From Spirochaetaceae bacterium (GTDB lineage: Bacteria > Spirochaetota > Spirochaetia > SZUA-6 > Bin103), in assembly GCA_028820215.1 (NCBI GenBank), contig JAPPKD010000373.1, forward strand, positions 1 through 33,736: a stretch of 33,736 bases of DNA, in the 5' to 3' direction. The notes under the pieces are model-generated. The model was not told where the DNA came from and ran no database searches. It was given only the letters and a program-made list of their open reading frames with translations. The position numbers were made by a program, and so were the translations under genes. This document shows, piece after piece, positions 23,198 to 31,333 of this stretch. The stretch's first letter is position 1; each line of letters opens with the position of its first letter.

Positions 23198-25708
23198 ATG
23201 ACGGATTATCAGCCGGTCGAACTGGAGCGCCTCTGCAACGCGGGCGTCGACGCGCTGCCGCAACTCGATCACGAGCCGCCGGTCGGCAGGCAGCTCTTTC
23301 AGGGCCTGCCGTTCGAGGTTGGCGGGCGGCAGCCGGCGACGGAGCGCTGCTTCATCCGCTGTGGACCCGATTCGGGGCCGGTGGCGATCCCCATCGGCCG
23401 CGCCTGCCACACGGTCGTGCTGGCGCACGCCCTGACCGAGAGCAGGCTGATGGAGGGCGGTCCGCTCGGCCGGCCGGTCGCCACCTACACGTTCCGCGCC
23501 GCCGGCGGCGGTGTGCCGGACGCGGCCGACGCCGTGGCGATCCGCGAGCGGTTCGAGATCGCCGCGCCGTTTCGCGACCGCCCGTTCACGGCGGTCGAGC
23601 ATCAGGGCGAGTTCCTGCATCCGCGCCACGAGGGGCCCTGGGAGGAGGCCGGCCGCCGCCAGACCGAGGCGTCGCGCGGGCCGGCCACCTATTTCCTTTG
23701 GGCGTGGCGCAACCCAGATCCCGAGCGGGTCGTCGAGGAGCTGGTCATCGAGCCCGCTGCCGGCGGGCCGGCGTTCATCATCGCGGGCGTCACCACCGGC
23801 CATGTCGACGAGCATCCGTTCACGCGACAGGGCCGGCGCGACGTCAAGGTCACGCTGACCGATCCGGAGGCGGCCCGGCGGCCGTTCGACCTGGACGTGA
23901 CCGTCGACCGCGGCATCGCCACCTACGTGCACGCGCTGCCGGAGGCGGATGCCGACGCATTCGTCACCGACGGCCGCGCCGGCTGGGGAGAGGCGCAGAA
24001 CCCGGCCTCCAGCCCCGCCTACACGGAGATCGCCGCCACGCCGTCGGCCACCGTCGACGTCACCCAGGGCGGCAGCTCCCTCGGCAAGGTGCGCTGGGGC
24101 GACGTGCAGGAGCGCGGCAGCGCCGAGGACGGCCGCGTGCGGGTCGAGCTGCTGGACGGCGGCCGCAACTGGGTGCACGTGACCGTGCTCGACGAGGGCA
24201 CCGGCAAGCCGGTGCCGTGCCGGGTGCACTTCCGCTCGCCGGCCGGCGTTCCCTTCCAGCCGCACGGCCACCACAACCAGGTCAACTCCAACAATGGCAC
24301 CTGGCACATCGACGTGGGCGGCGACGTGCGCATGGGCCAAGCCACCTACGCCTACATCGACGGCCGCTGCCAGGGATGGCTGCCGCGCGGCGACGTGATC
24401 GTCGACGTGGCGCGCGGCTTCGAGTACGAGCCGCTGCGCACCCGCGTCCGCATCGAGCCCGGCCAGCGCGAGCTCACCCTTCGGCTCAAGCGCTGGACGG
24501 ACATGAACGCGCAGGGGTGGTACTCCGGCGACTCGCACGTCCACTTCCTGTCCGCGCAGGGCAGCCATACCGAGTCGCAGGGCGAGGACCTGAACGTGGT
24601 CAACCTGCTGCAGTCGCAGTGGGGGAGCCTGTTCACCAACACCGAGGAGTTCACCGGCGGCGCGAGCGTCCACCAGCAGGGCAACAACATCGTCTACGTC
24701 AGCCAGGAGAACCGGCAGCACTTCCTGGGACACCTGATCCTCTGGGGCCTCAAGGAGCCGGTGATGCCGTGGTGCTCGGACGGCCCGGGCGAGGCGGAGC
24801 CGGGCGGCAGCCTGGACGTGACCATGAGCGACTGGGCCGACCAGACCCACGCGCAGGGCGGCCACGTCATCATCCCGCACCTGCCCAATCCGAACGGCGA
24901 GCCGGCCGCGCTGATCGCCACCGGCCGCGCCGACGGCGTGGAGATGCTGCGGCAGGGCGAGTTCAACCACCTGGAGTACTACCGCTACCTCAACTGCGGC
25001 TACCGGCTGCCTCTGGTCGGCGGCACCGACAAGATGTCCAGCGACGTGCCGATCGGCCTGTACCGGACCTACGCGCAGGTGGGCGACCAGCAGGAGTTCA
25101 CCTACCGCGCCTGGTGCGACACGGTGAAGGAGGGGCGCACGTTCCTGAGCGGCGGCCCCCTGATCGGCATCACCGTCGACGGCGCCGGCATCGGGGATAC
25201 GCTGCGGCTGTCGGCCTCAGGGACGGTCGAGGTGCACGCCTGGGCGGAGAGCATCCTGCCGATCCACACGCTGCAGATCGTGCAGGAGGGCCAAGTGGTG
25301 GCGCAGGCCGATGCCGCCGCAAGCGGCTCCGGACGGCGCCGGCTGGAGCTGCGTGAGAAGGTGAAGGTCGACGGCCATAGCTGGCTGGCGGCCCGCGTTG
25401 GCGGCCCCGGCTACGGCCAGGTCGATCACCACGACGGCTGGCAGCGCGGCATCTTCGCCCACACCTCGCCGGTCTACGTCGCGGTTGGCGGCGAATGGTG
25501 GATGTTCGACCGCGACGCGGCCGAGTACATGCTCACCCTGATCGACGGCTGCCTGAACTACGTGCGCCACACCGCACCGTTGCGCCCCGACGCGGAGACG
25601 ACGTTCCACCACGGCGAACCCGACCACCTGGCCTACCTGGAGCGGCCCTTCCAGCAGGCGCGCGAGGCCATTCACCGCCGCATGCACCAGCTCGGCATCC
25701 CGCATTGA
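23198..25708 (+). CDS. CehA/McbA family metallohydrolase (PHP-like)
   Basis: The protein has 836 residues from ATG 23198. The N-terminal half (about 1-440) is beta-rich, with PVPCRVHFRSPAGVPF in a carboxypeptidase-regulatory-like strand pattern. The C-terminal catalytic part carries GWYSGDSHVHFLS (D445, H447, H449), GGHVIIPHLPNPNG (H561) and PLVGGTDKM (D near 611), the PHP-type metal ligands shared by CehA carbaryl hydrolase and relatives. It should be a metal-dependent ester, amide or phosphoester hydrolase; the substrate is unknown. There is no evident signal peptide. The M14-like gene begins 18 bp later, so the two may form one transcript. Confidence 0.87.
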   Translation: MTDYQPVELERLCNAGVDALPQLDHEPPVGRQLFQGLPFEVGGRQPATERCFIRCGPDSGPVAIPIGRACHTVVLAHALTESRLMEGGPLGRPVATYTFRAAGGGVPDAADAVAIRERFEIAAPFRDRPFTAVEHQGEFLHPRHEGPWEEAGRRQTEASRGPATYFLWAWRNPDPERVVEELVIEPAAGGPAFIIAGVTTGHVDEHPFTRQGRRDVKVTLTDPEAARRPFDLDVTVDRGIATYVHALPEADADAFVTDGRAGWGEAQNPASSPAYTEIAATPSATVDVTQGGSSLGKVRWGDVQERGSAEDGRVRVELLDGGRNWVHVTVLDEGTGKPVPCRVHFRSPAGVPFQPHGHHNQVNSNNGTWHIDVGGDVRMGQATYAYIDGRCQGWLPRGDVIVDVARGFEYEPLRTRVRIEPGQRELTLRLKRWTDMNAQGWYSGDSHVHFLSAQGSHTESQGEDLNVVNLLQSQWGSLFTNTEEFTGGASVHQQGNNIVYVSQENRQHFLGHLILWGLKEPVMPWCSDGPGEAEPGGSLDVTMSDWADQTHAQGGHVIIPHLPNPNGEPAALIATGRADGVEMLRQGEFNHLEYYRYLNCGYRLPLVGGTDKMSSDVPIGLYRTYAQVGDQQEFTYRAWCDTVKEGRTFLSGGPLIGITVDGAGIGDTLRLSASGTVEVHAWAESILPIHTLQIVQEGQVVAQADAAASGSGRRRLELREKVKVDGHSWLAARVGGPGYGQVDHHDGWQRGIFAHTSPVYVAVGGEWWMFDRDAAEYMLTLIDGCLNYVRHTAPLRPDAETTFHHGEPDHLAYLERPFQQAREAIHRRMHQLGIPH

Positions 25709-25726
25709 TATCGTGAGCCGGATGCG

Positions 25727-26737
25727 ATGGAGGAGGTGACGGCTACCGCGAGCGCTGTCGACTTCGACCCGGGACGGACGCCGCGCGGCGGCAAGAGCCG
25801 TACCTCCCTGGTGATCGATCACCTGCCGGACGGCCAGCCGCTGGCGTTTCCGGCGCTGGTCTGCCGCGGCGCCGAGGCCGGCAGGACGCTGCTGGCCACC
25901 GGCGTCATCCACGGCGACGAGTACGAGGGGGCTCTGGCCATCCAGGACCTGTTCGCGGAGCTCGGGCCGGAGCGGATGTCCGGGACCTTCATCGGCATCC
26001 CGGTCGTGAACGGCCCGGCGTTCACCGCCGGAACGCGCACCGGCAGCCACGACCACAAGGACCTGGCGCGCGTCTTTCCCGGCGATGCCGGCGGCTCGCC
26101 GACCGAGCGCATTGCGCACGCGCTCGCGGAGTACGTCATCCCCCGCGCGGACCTGTACGCGGACCTGCACTCGGCCGGCAACGACGCCCGCATCAAGCAG
26201 TTCGCCGGGTATCAGATCCGGCCGGAGCTGGGCGCGACCCAGCGCGAGGCCGCGATCGCCTTCGGGCTTGACCTGGTGTGGGGGACCGCCGTCCTGCCCG
26301 GCCGAAGCCTGTCGGCCGCCGGCGAGAAGCGGGTGCCGGCGATCTACGTGGAGCTGGAAGGCGAGGGGCGCGGCCGGCCGGAGAGTTGCGCGGCGGCGCT
26401 CCAGGGCCTGCGCAACCTGCTTGCCTACCTGGACATCGTGGCCGGCGACCACCCGAGCGGCCGGCCGCCGTTCCTGGTCGAGGACGAACGCGAAGGCTCC
26501 GGCGACATGAACCTGGACGCCCATGCGCCCACCTCCGGGCTGTTCCTGCCGGACGTCGCGGTCTGGGACCTGGTTGCCGCCGGCGACCGCCTGGGGGTGG
26601 TGCGCCGCGCGGACGGCCAGGTGGCCGCCGAGGTGCGCTCGACGAAGAACGGGCGGGTGCTGCTGCTGCGCACCCGTCCGCGCGTGATCGCCGGCGACAC
26701 CGTCGCCTGCATCATCGAGGTCGACGAGCCGGAGTAG
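25727..26737 (+). CDS. Succinylglutamate desuccinylase/aspartoacylase family protein (M14-like)
   Basis: The protein has 336 residues from ATG 25727. The zinc site is H62-x-x-E65 in GVIHGDEYEG and H148 in DLHSAG. PGDAGGSPTERIAHALAEYV and a later YVELEGEG, with a probable catalytic Glu, complete the family pattern. The C-terminal 80 residues form a small beta domain typical of these deacylases. Members remove acyl groups from amino acids or related amides. It lies 18 bp after the CehA-like gene and probably acts on one of its products. Confidence 0.88.
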   Translation: MEEVTATASAVDFDPGRTPRGGKSRTSLVIDHLPDGQPLAFPALVCRGAEAGRTLLATGVIHGDEYEGALAIQDLFAELGPERMSGTFIGIPVVNGPAFTAGTRTGSHDHKDLARVFPGDAGGSPTERIAHALAEYVIPRADLYADLHSAGNDARIKQFAGYQIRPELGATQREAAIAFGLDLVWGTAVLPGRSLSAAGEKRVPAIYVELEGEGRGRPESCAAALQGLRNLLAYLDIVAGDHPSGRPPFLVEDEREGSGDMNLDAHAPTSGLFLPDVAVWDLVAAGDRLGVVRRADGQVAAEVRSTKNGRVLLLRTRPRVIAGDTVACIIEVDEPE

Positions 26738-26841
26738 CAGCGTACCGTCGTCACCGCCGAGTGACGTGGCCGCTACGGCAGGGCCGGTTCAACGCAGAAG
26801 GTCCAGAACGGCGATCCGTCATCCCGGCAGCGGCCTGCACA

Positions 26842-26905
26842 TGAGTGTTTTCAGGTGTACCGGAATATACTCATGAGTATTTTCTGGTCACTCTGAAAAC
26901 GCTCA
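26842..26905. repeat. Nested AT-rich palindromic element between convergent genes
   Basis: TGAGTGTTTTCAG (26842-26854) pairs with CTGAAAACGCTCA (26893-26905) with a single G-U-type mismatch. Inside the loop is the perfect 14-bp palindrome ATACTCATGAGTAT (26867-26880), whose right half starts a third copy of the arm motif (ATGAGTATTTTCTGG against ATGAGTGTTTTCAGG, 13/15). The element could be a bidirectional terminator, an operator relic or a short mobile palindrome. It stands out as AT-rich in GC-rich surroundings. Confidence 0.65.
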
Positions 26906-26923
26906 CGGAGTGGGACCGGTCGT

Positions 26924-28249
26924 TCACCCTTCGAGGGGCAGCAGCAGTGGCTTCTCCAGGGCGTCGATGATCCAGCCGAGGAAGCGCATCCCGTCCGTGC
27001 CGTCGATCACACGGCAGTCGTACGTCAGGGCGAGCGGCAGCCGCAGCCGGTGCACGACCACGCCGGAGCTCTCGTCCAGCACCGGCTCACGCTGCGCCGG
27101 GGCCACGCCCAGGATAGCCGGTTCCGGCGCGTTGATCGGTGGCGTGAAGTGGCCCATGCCGGCGCCGGCGGTGCCGCCGGGCGCGTAGATCGAGATGCAG
27201 CCCCCCTGCGTCTCGGCAGGTTCCAGCGTGCCGGCGTGCGCGCGTGCTGCCAGGTCAGCGATCTCGACCGAGAGCTGCAGCATGTTCTTGCGGTCGGCGT
27301 CGCGGACCACCGGAAAGGCCGCTCCGTGCTCGCCGTCCACGGCGATGCCGACGTGGCAGCAGCCCCGGCGGACCATCCGGCCGCCAGCCAGGTCGATGCT
27401 GGCGTTGCACTGCGGGAACACCTTCAGCGCGGAGGCGGCCACCTTTGCCAGCATGGCCGCCACGGTCAGCGTGCCGCCGGCCTCCTGCGCGCGGGAAGCG
27501 TAGCGCTCGCGCAGCGCCTCCAGGCGGGTGACGTCGGCCGTTCCGAGTTGCGTGGCCATCGGCACGGTCTGCGCCACGGTGTTCAGGTGCTCGGCCGCCA
27601 GCCGCCGCGCGGCGGTCAGCGGCACCACCTCTACCGGACCCCACGCGCTCAGGTCCGGCAGCGGGGCAGCCGCTGCCGGCGCCATGCCATCGGCGCCCCG
27701 GCGTGCCGCGAGCGCGCGCACATCGCGCTCGCGGATGCGGCCTCCCTTGCCGGATCCGGATGCCAGCCGCCAGTCGACGCCCAGCTCGCGGGCGACCCGT
27801 CTGGCCCGTGGGCTCGAGGCAGGCCGCCCGTCCGCCCGTGCGCCACGGGACGCGGTCGCCGCCACCGGGGCAACAGCGGTGGACGGCTCGTCGGCAGGCG
27901 GCGCCGCGCCGGGATCCGTTTCCGGTTTCGGTGCCGAACCGTCGCGCGCCTTGGCCCCCGCCGTTTCGGCGCCCGGATCCGGGGGAGCCTCGGGGACCTC
28001 CTCGCCCTCGGCGAGCAGCCAGCCGATCACGGTCCCGACGGTCAGGTCCACGCCGGGCTCGGCCACCCCCGGGCGGATGTGCAGGACGCCGGCGTCCAGG
28101 GACTCCACTTCCTCGGTGGCCTTTTCCCCCTCGATCGTGAAGACGGGCTCGCCCACGGCGACGGCATCGCCGTCCTGTTTCAGCCACTGTCCGAAGGCGC
28201 CCGACTCCATCGACCAGCCGAGCCGCGGGACCATCACCTCCACCGCCAT
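26924..28249 (-). CDS. Dihydrolipoamide acyltransferase (E2) of a 2-oxoacid dehydrogenase complex, active-site His replaced by Cys
   Basis: The protein has 441 residues from ATG 28249. Residues 1-80 are a lipoyl domain with the lipoylated K43 in EGEKATEEVES. A Pro/Ala/Gly-rich linker follows, then an E1/E3-binding domain (SSPRARRVARELGVDW, then GSGKGGRIRERDV). The C-terminal catalytic domain ends with TYDCRVIDGTDGMRFL. In E2 enzymes the motif reads DHRxxDG, with a catalytic His and Asp; here the His is Cys412 (codon TGC), while D416 is kept. The gene follows E1beta by 10 bp and closes the E1alpha-E1beta-E2 operon. No E3 gene is adjacent. A pyruvate, acetoin or branched-chain substrate is possible. 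Confidence 0.88.
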   Translation of the reverse strand: MAVEVMVPRLGWSMESGAFGQWLKQDGDAVAVGEPVFTIEGEKATEEVESLDAGVLHIRPGVAEPGVDLTVGTVIGWLLAEGEEVPEAPPDPGAETAGAKARDGSAPKPETDPGAAPPADEPSTAVAPVAATASRGARADGRPASSPRARRVARELGVDWRLASGSGKGGRIRERDVRALAARRGADGMAPAAAAPLPDLSAWGPVEVVPLTAARRLAAEHLNTVAQTVPMATQLGTADVTRLEALRERYASRAQEAGGTLTVAAMLAKVAASALKVFPQCNASIDLAGGRMVRRGCCHVGIAVDGEHGAAFPVVRDADRKNMLQLSVEIADLAARAHAGTLEPAETQGGCISIYAPGGTAGAGMGHFTPPINAPEPAILGVAPAQREPVLDESSGVVVHRLRLPLALTYDCRVIDGTDGMRFLGWIIDALEKPLLLPLEG

Positions 28250-28259
28250 CCGCTTCCTC

Positions 28260-29237
28260 TTACTCGTCCCGCAGGTCCAGGACCGCCTGCACGACGGCAT
28301 CCGTGCCGATGAGCAGCTCGTTCTCCAGGACCGGGCTGTACGGCGCGGGCGCGAAGCCGCAGTGCAGGCGCCGGATCGGAGCGTCCAGGTCGTCGAAGGA
28401 CTCGTCGGCGACGCGGGCAGCGATGTCGGCGCCCACGCTGCACGGCGCGTAGTCCTCCTCCACGACCAGCAGCCGGCCGGTCTTGTGCACGGACTCCTTG
28501 ATGGTCGCAAGGTCCAGCGGCGCCACGGTGCGCGGGTCGACCACCTCTACCGAGACGCCCTGCCGCTCCAGGAGCGCGGCTGCCTCCACGCATTTGGGGA
28601 CCATCGCGGCGATGGCGACGATGGTGATCTCGCTTCCCTCCCGGACGACCTCAGCCTGGCCGAACGGGATGGCGTACTCGCCGTCGGGCACCTCCTCCTT
28701 CAGCACCAGCAACGCCCGGTGCTCCAGGAACACGACCGGATCGTGCGAGCGGAGGGCGGTGGTCAGCAGGCCCTTCGCGGTGCGCGGACCCGAGGGCAGC
28801 GCGACGTGGAAGCCCGGCTGATGAACCAGGAACGAGTAGAAGCTGCCCGAGTGGTGCGACGATCCGGACTTGTAGAGCCCGATGCAGGCGCGGATCACCA
28901 TCGGCACGCTGATGCGGCCGGAGCTCATCCAGCGCATGCGCGAAGCCTGGTTGATCAGGTCCCCGAACGCGTCCAGGGCGAAGTCCATGAACATGAAGTC
29001 GACCACGGGCCGGGCGCCGGCGATGGCCGCGCCCACGCACATGGTGGAGAACCCCCGCTCGCAGATCGGCGTGTCGCGCAGCCGCTCGGGGCCGTGCAGC
29101 TCGAACAGGCCGGTGGTGGTGCTGAAGTTGCCGCCGCGCTCTCCGATGCCCTCGCCGACCACGAAGATGGTGTCATCCCGCTCCATTTCCTGCGCCAGCG
29201 CGGCGCGCGCGGCCTCGACGTAGTTGGTTTCCGCCAT
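28260..29237 (-). CDS. 2-oxoacid dehydrogenase E1 component, beta subunit
   Basis: The protein has 325 residues from ATG 29237. FVVGEGIGERGG, a Glu-rich ThDP region, PICERGFSTMCVGAAIAGARPVVD and VVEEDYAPCSVGADIAARV match the transketolase pyrimidine-binding and C-terminal domains of PDH-type E1beta. It pairs with the alpha subunit 9 bp upstream to make the ThDP-dependent decarboxylase. The substrate is not fixed by the sequence; pyruvate/acetoin-type complexes are closest. No defects were noticed. Confidence 0.93.
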   Translation of the reverse strand: MAETNYVEAARAALAQEMERDDTIFVVGEGIGERGGNFSTTTGLFELHGPERLRDTPICERGFSTMCVGAAIAGARPVVDFMFMDFALDAFGDLINQASRMRWMSSGRISVPMVIRACIGLYKSGSSHHSGSFYSFLVHQPGFHVALPSGPRTAKGLLTTALRSHDPVVFLEHRALLVLKEEVPDGEYAIPFGQAEVVREGSEITIVAIAAMVPKCVEAAALLERQGVSVEVVDPRTVAPLDLATIKESVHKTGRLLVVEEDYAPCSVGADIAARVADESFDDLDAPIRRLHCGFAPAPYSPVLENELLIGTDAVVQAVLDLRDE

Positions 29238-29246
29238 GCTCGGTTC

Positions 29247-30329
29247 CTACGGCGCGACGACCGGGCCGCCGACAACCGGGCCGCCGACGACATGGTCGAG
29301 CACGGTCCCCGGATCGGGTTCGCCGGAGGCGAGGGCCGCCTGGTTTGCCGACTCGACCGCCGCGGCGATCTCGGCCTCGATGGCGTCCAGCTCCTCCGCG
29401 GAGGCGGCCCCGTCGTCGGTCAGGCAGTTTCGCAGCGCCAGGATCGGGTCGCCGGCCTTCCACTCCTCGACCTCTTCCCGGGTCCGGTAACCGGAGTCGC
29501 GCATCCCCTCGGCGTGGGCCCGCTGCCGGTAGGTCCGGCACTCCAGCAGGGTGGGCCCGCCGCCGGCCCGTGCCCGCGCGATCGCCCGCGCGGCTTCCCG
29601 ATGGACCTCCCGCACGTCGTTGCCGTCCACCACGGCGTGCGGCAGCGCGTAGGCCTCCGCCTTCCTGGCGACGCTCTGCTCCCTGGTCACGGTCGCGAAC
29701 GGCACCTCGGTGGCGTACAGGTTGTTCTCGCACACGAACAGCACCGGCAGCTCCCAAACCGTCGCCATGTTGCACCCCTCGTGGAAGGCGCCGTTGTTGA
29801 CCGCGCCGTCGCCGAAGTAGGCCACGCTCACCCGGTCGCTGCCGGTCAGCTTGAAGGTGTAGGCGGCGCCGGCGGCCAGCAGGATGCTCGGACCGACGAT
29901 GCCGCTGGTGCCCATCAGCCCGATCTCGGGCTTGAACAGGTGCATGCTTCCGCCCCGGCCGCCGGAGGCGCCGCCGGCCAGGCCGTACAGCTCCGCGAAC
30001 AGCTCGGCCGGCGCCAGCCCCTTGGCCAGCGCGTGGCCGTGGCCGCGGTGGGTGCCGAACACCAGGTCGTCGTCGCGCAGGTCGACGCTGACGCCGGCGG
30101 CGACCGCCTCCTCGCCGATGTAGGTGTGGCAGCCGCCGTAGATCAGGCCGGCCTGGAACGAGCGGACCAGCCGCTCCTCGCACTTCCTGATCGTGACCAT
30201 GGTCCGATAGCAGCCGAGCAGCAGATCCCGGTCCGGCTTCCCGCCTGCCGTGCGCTTCCTCTTCGTTGCCGACTGTGCCTTCACGTCCGCGGTACCTCTC
30301 GGAGTCCGAATGTACCCCATGAGCGACAT
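29247..30329 (-). CDS. 2-oxoacid dehydrogenase E1 component, alpha subunit
   Basis: The protein has up to 360 residues from ATG 30329. GTG 30284, which has an AGAGGT upstream, is an alternative start that would remove 15 residues. ThDP binding shows as AYFGDGAVNNGAFHEG (GDG at 173-175, NN at 178-179) and the substrate-channel residues as FGTHRGHGHALAKG and GGRGGSMHLF. It forms the E1 heterotetramer with the beta subunit. The C-terminus contains a 15-bp tandem repeat (29256-29285) encoding VVGGPVVGGP. It is the first gene of the operon and diverges from the SDR gene over a gap of about 70 bp. Confidence 0.92.
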   Translation of the reverse strand: MSLMGYIRTPRGTADVKAQSATKRKRTAGGKPDRDLLLGCYRTMVTIRKCEERLVRSFQAGLIYGGCHTYIGEEAVAAGVSVDLRDDDLVFGTHRGHGHALAKGLAPAELFAELYGLAGGASGGRGGSMHLFKPEIGLMGTSGIVGPSILLAAGAAYTFKLTGSDRVSVAYFGDGAVNNGAFHEGCNMATVWELPVLFVCENNLYATEVPFATVTREQSVARKAEAYALPHAVVDGNDVREVHREAARAIARARAGGGPTLLECRTYRQRAHAEGMRDSGYRTREEVEEWKAGDPILALRNCLTDDGAASAEELDAIEAEIAAAVESANQAALASGEPDPGTVLDHVVGGPVVGGPVVAP

Positions 30330-30400
30330 GCTATCGATCCGGTTGACGGCCGCTGCCGAATCCAGTAGACGCAGCGGAAGGCGCTGAAGGAGACCTGAAC

Positions 30401-31216
30401 ATGGCTGGCAATCTGTTCGACCTGACCAATCGCGTCGCCGTGGTGTCCGGCGCGGCCCGCGGAATGGGCCGCGCGATGTCGGTCGGGTTCGCCGAGTACG
30501 GGGCCGATCTGCTGCTCGCCGACATCGACGCGGCGGGCATGGAGGACACGGCCGCGACGATCAGGGCGCTGGGCCGGAGGGCCGTGCCGGTGGTATGCGA
30601 CGTCGCGGACCCGGAGCAGATCGACGCGCTCTACGCCACGCTGGACCGGGAGTTCGGCCGCATCGACGTCTTGGCCAACGTGGCCGGAGAAGGCGGCCAC
30701 GGCGACCCCGCGGAACTCACCCCCGCGGAGATTCAGGAGTCCCTGCAGAATCTCCTGATCGGGCGCTTCCACTGTACCCAGCAGGCCGGCCGGCGCATGA
30801 TCGCTGCCGGCAAGGGCAGCATCATCAATATCGTCTCCATCGCCGGTTTCACCGCACTCGGCCGGCACCACATCCCGTACAGCATGGCGATGGGCGCGGT
30901 GGCGCAGATGACGCGCGAGCTGAGCTCGGAATGGGCGCCCTTGGGGGTGCGCGTGAACGCCATCGTCTGCGCGCAGGTGGAGAACCAGGGCCTGCGGGAC
31001 CGGATGGAGGCCGACCCCGTCCTGCGCAGCAACTTCCTGCGCGGCCTGCCCATCGGCCGATTGGGTCAACCGGAGGAGATCAAAGGCTTGGCGATCCTGC
31101 TCGCCTCGGACGCGTCGTCGTTCATGACCGGCGCGCTCGTGCCCTTCGACGGCGGCAACCTCGCCAAGAACGCGGGTGGCTCACACCCCGGCATGCCGCC
31201 GCTCGGGCCATCATAG
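30401..31216 (+). CDS. Short-chain dehydrogenase/reductase (SDR), catalytic Lys replaced by Met
   Basis: The protein has 271 residues from ATG 30401, with AAGGAG 8 bp upstream. The SDR fold has the cofactor motif SGAARGMG (16-23), VCDVAD and a modified NNAG motif, NVAG (93-96). S146 and Y160 are in place, but the usual YxxxK is Y160-S-M-A-M164, so the catalytic Lys is missing (codon ATG). The C-terminal LASDASSFMTGALVPFDGG is typical. Classical SDRs need this Lys to lower the Tyr pKa and hold the nicotinamide, so it may be inactive or use another residue. It diverges from the dehydrogenase operon. Confidence 0.88.
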   Translation: MAGNLFDLTNRVAVVSGAARGMGRAMSVGFAEYGADLLLADIDAAGMEDTAATIRALGRRAVPVVCDVADPEQIDALYATLDREFGRIDVLANVAGEGGHGDPAELTPAEIQESLQNLLIGRFHCTQQAGRRMIAAGKGSIINIVSIAGFTALGRHHIPYSMAMGAVAQMTRELSSEWAPLGVRVNAIVCAQVENQGLRDRMEADPVLRSNFLRGLPIGRLGQPEEIKGLAILLASDASSFMTGALVPFDGGNLAKNAGGSHPGMPPLGPS

Positions 31217-31333
31217 CGCGCGGTGCCGTCGCATGGAGCGCGGCGGCCAATTGTAGTAGATTGGGTTTGAGATGGAGTACGCAATTCCATGTGACGAGAA
31301 CAGCAAGCGAGGGTTGACTGAGGGCGGAATGGC

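Noticed and set aside
27528..30368. A 946-codon open frame on the plus strand
   Set aside because: It is antisense to the E2, E1beta and E1alpha genes, whose motifs are unambiguous.
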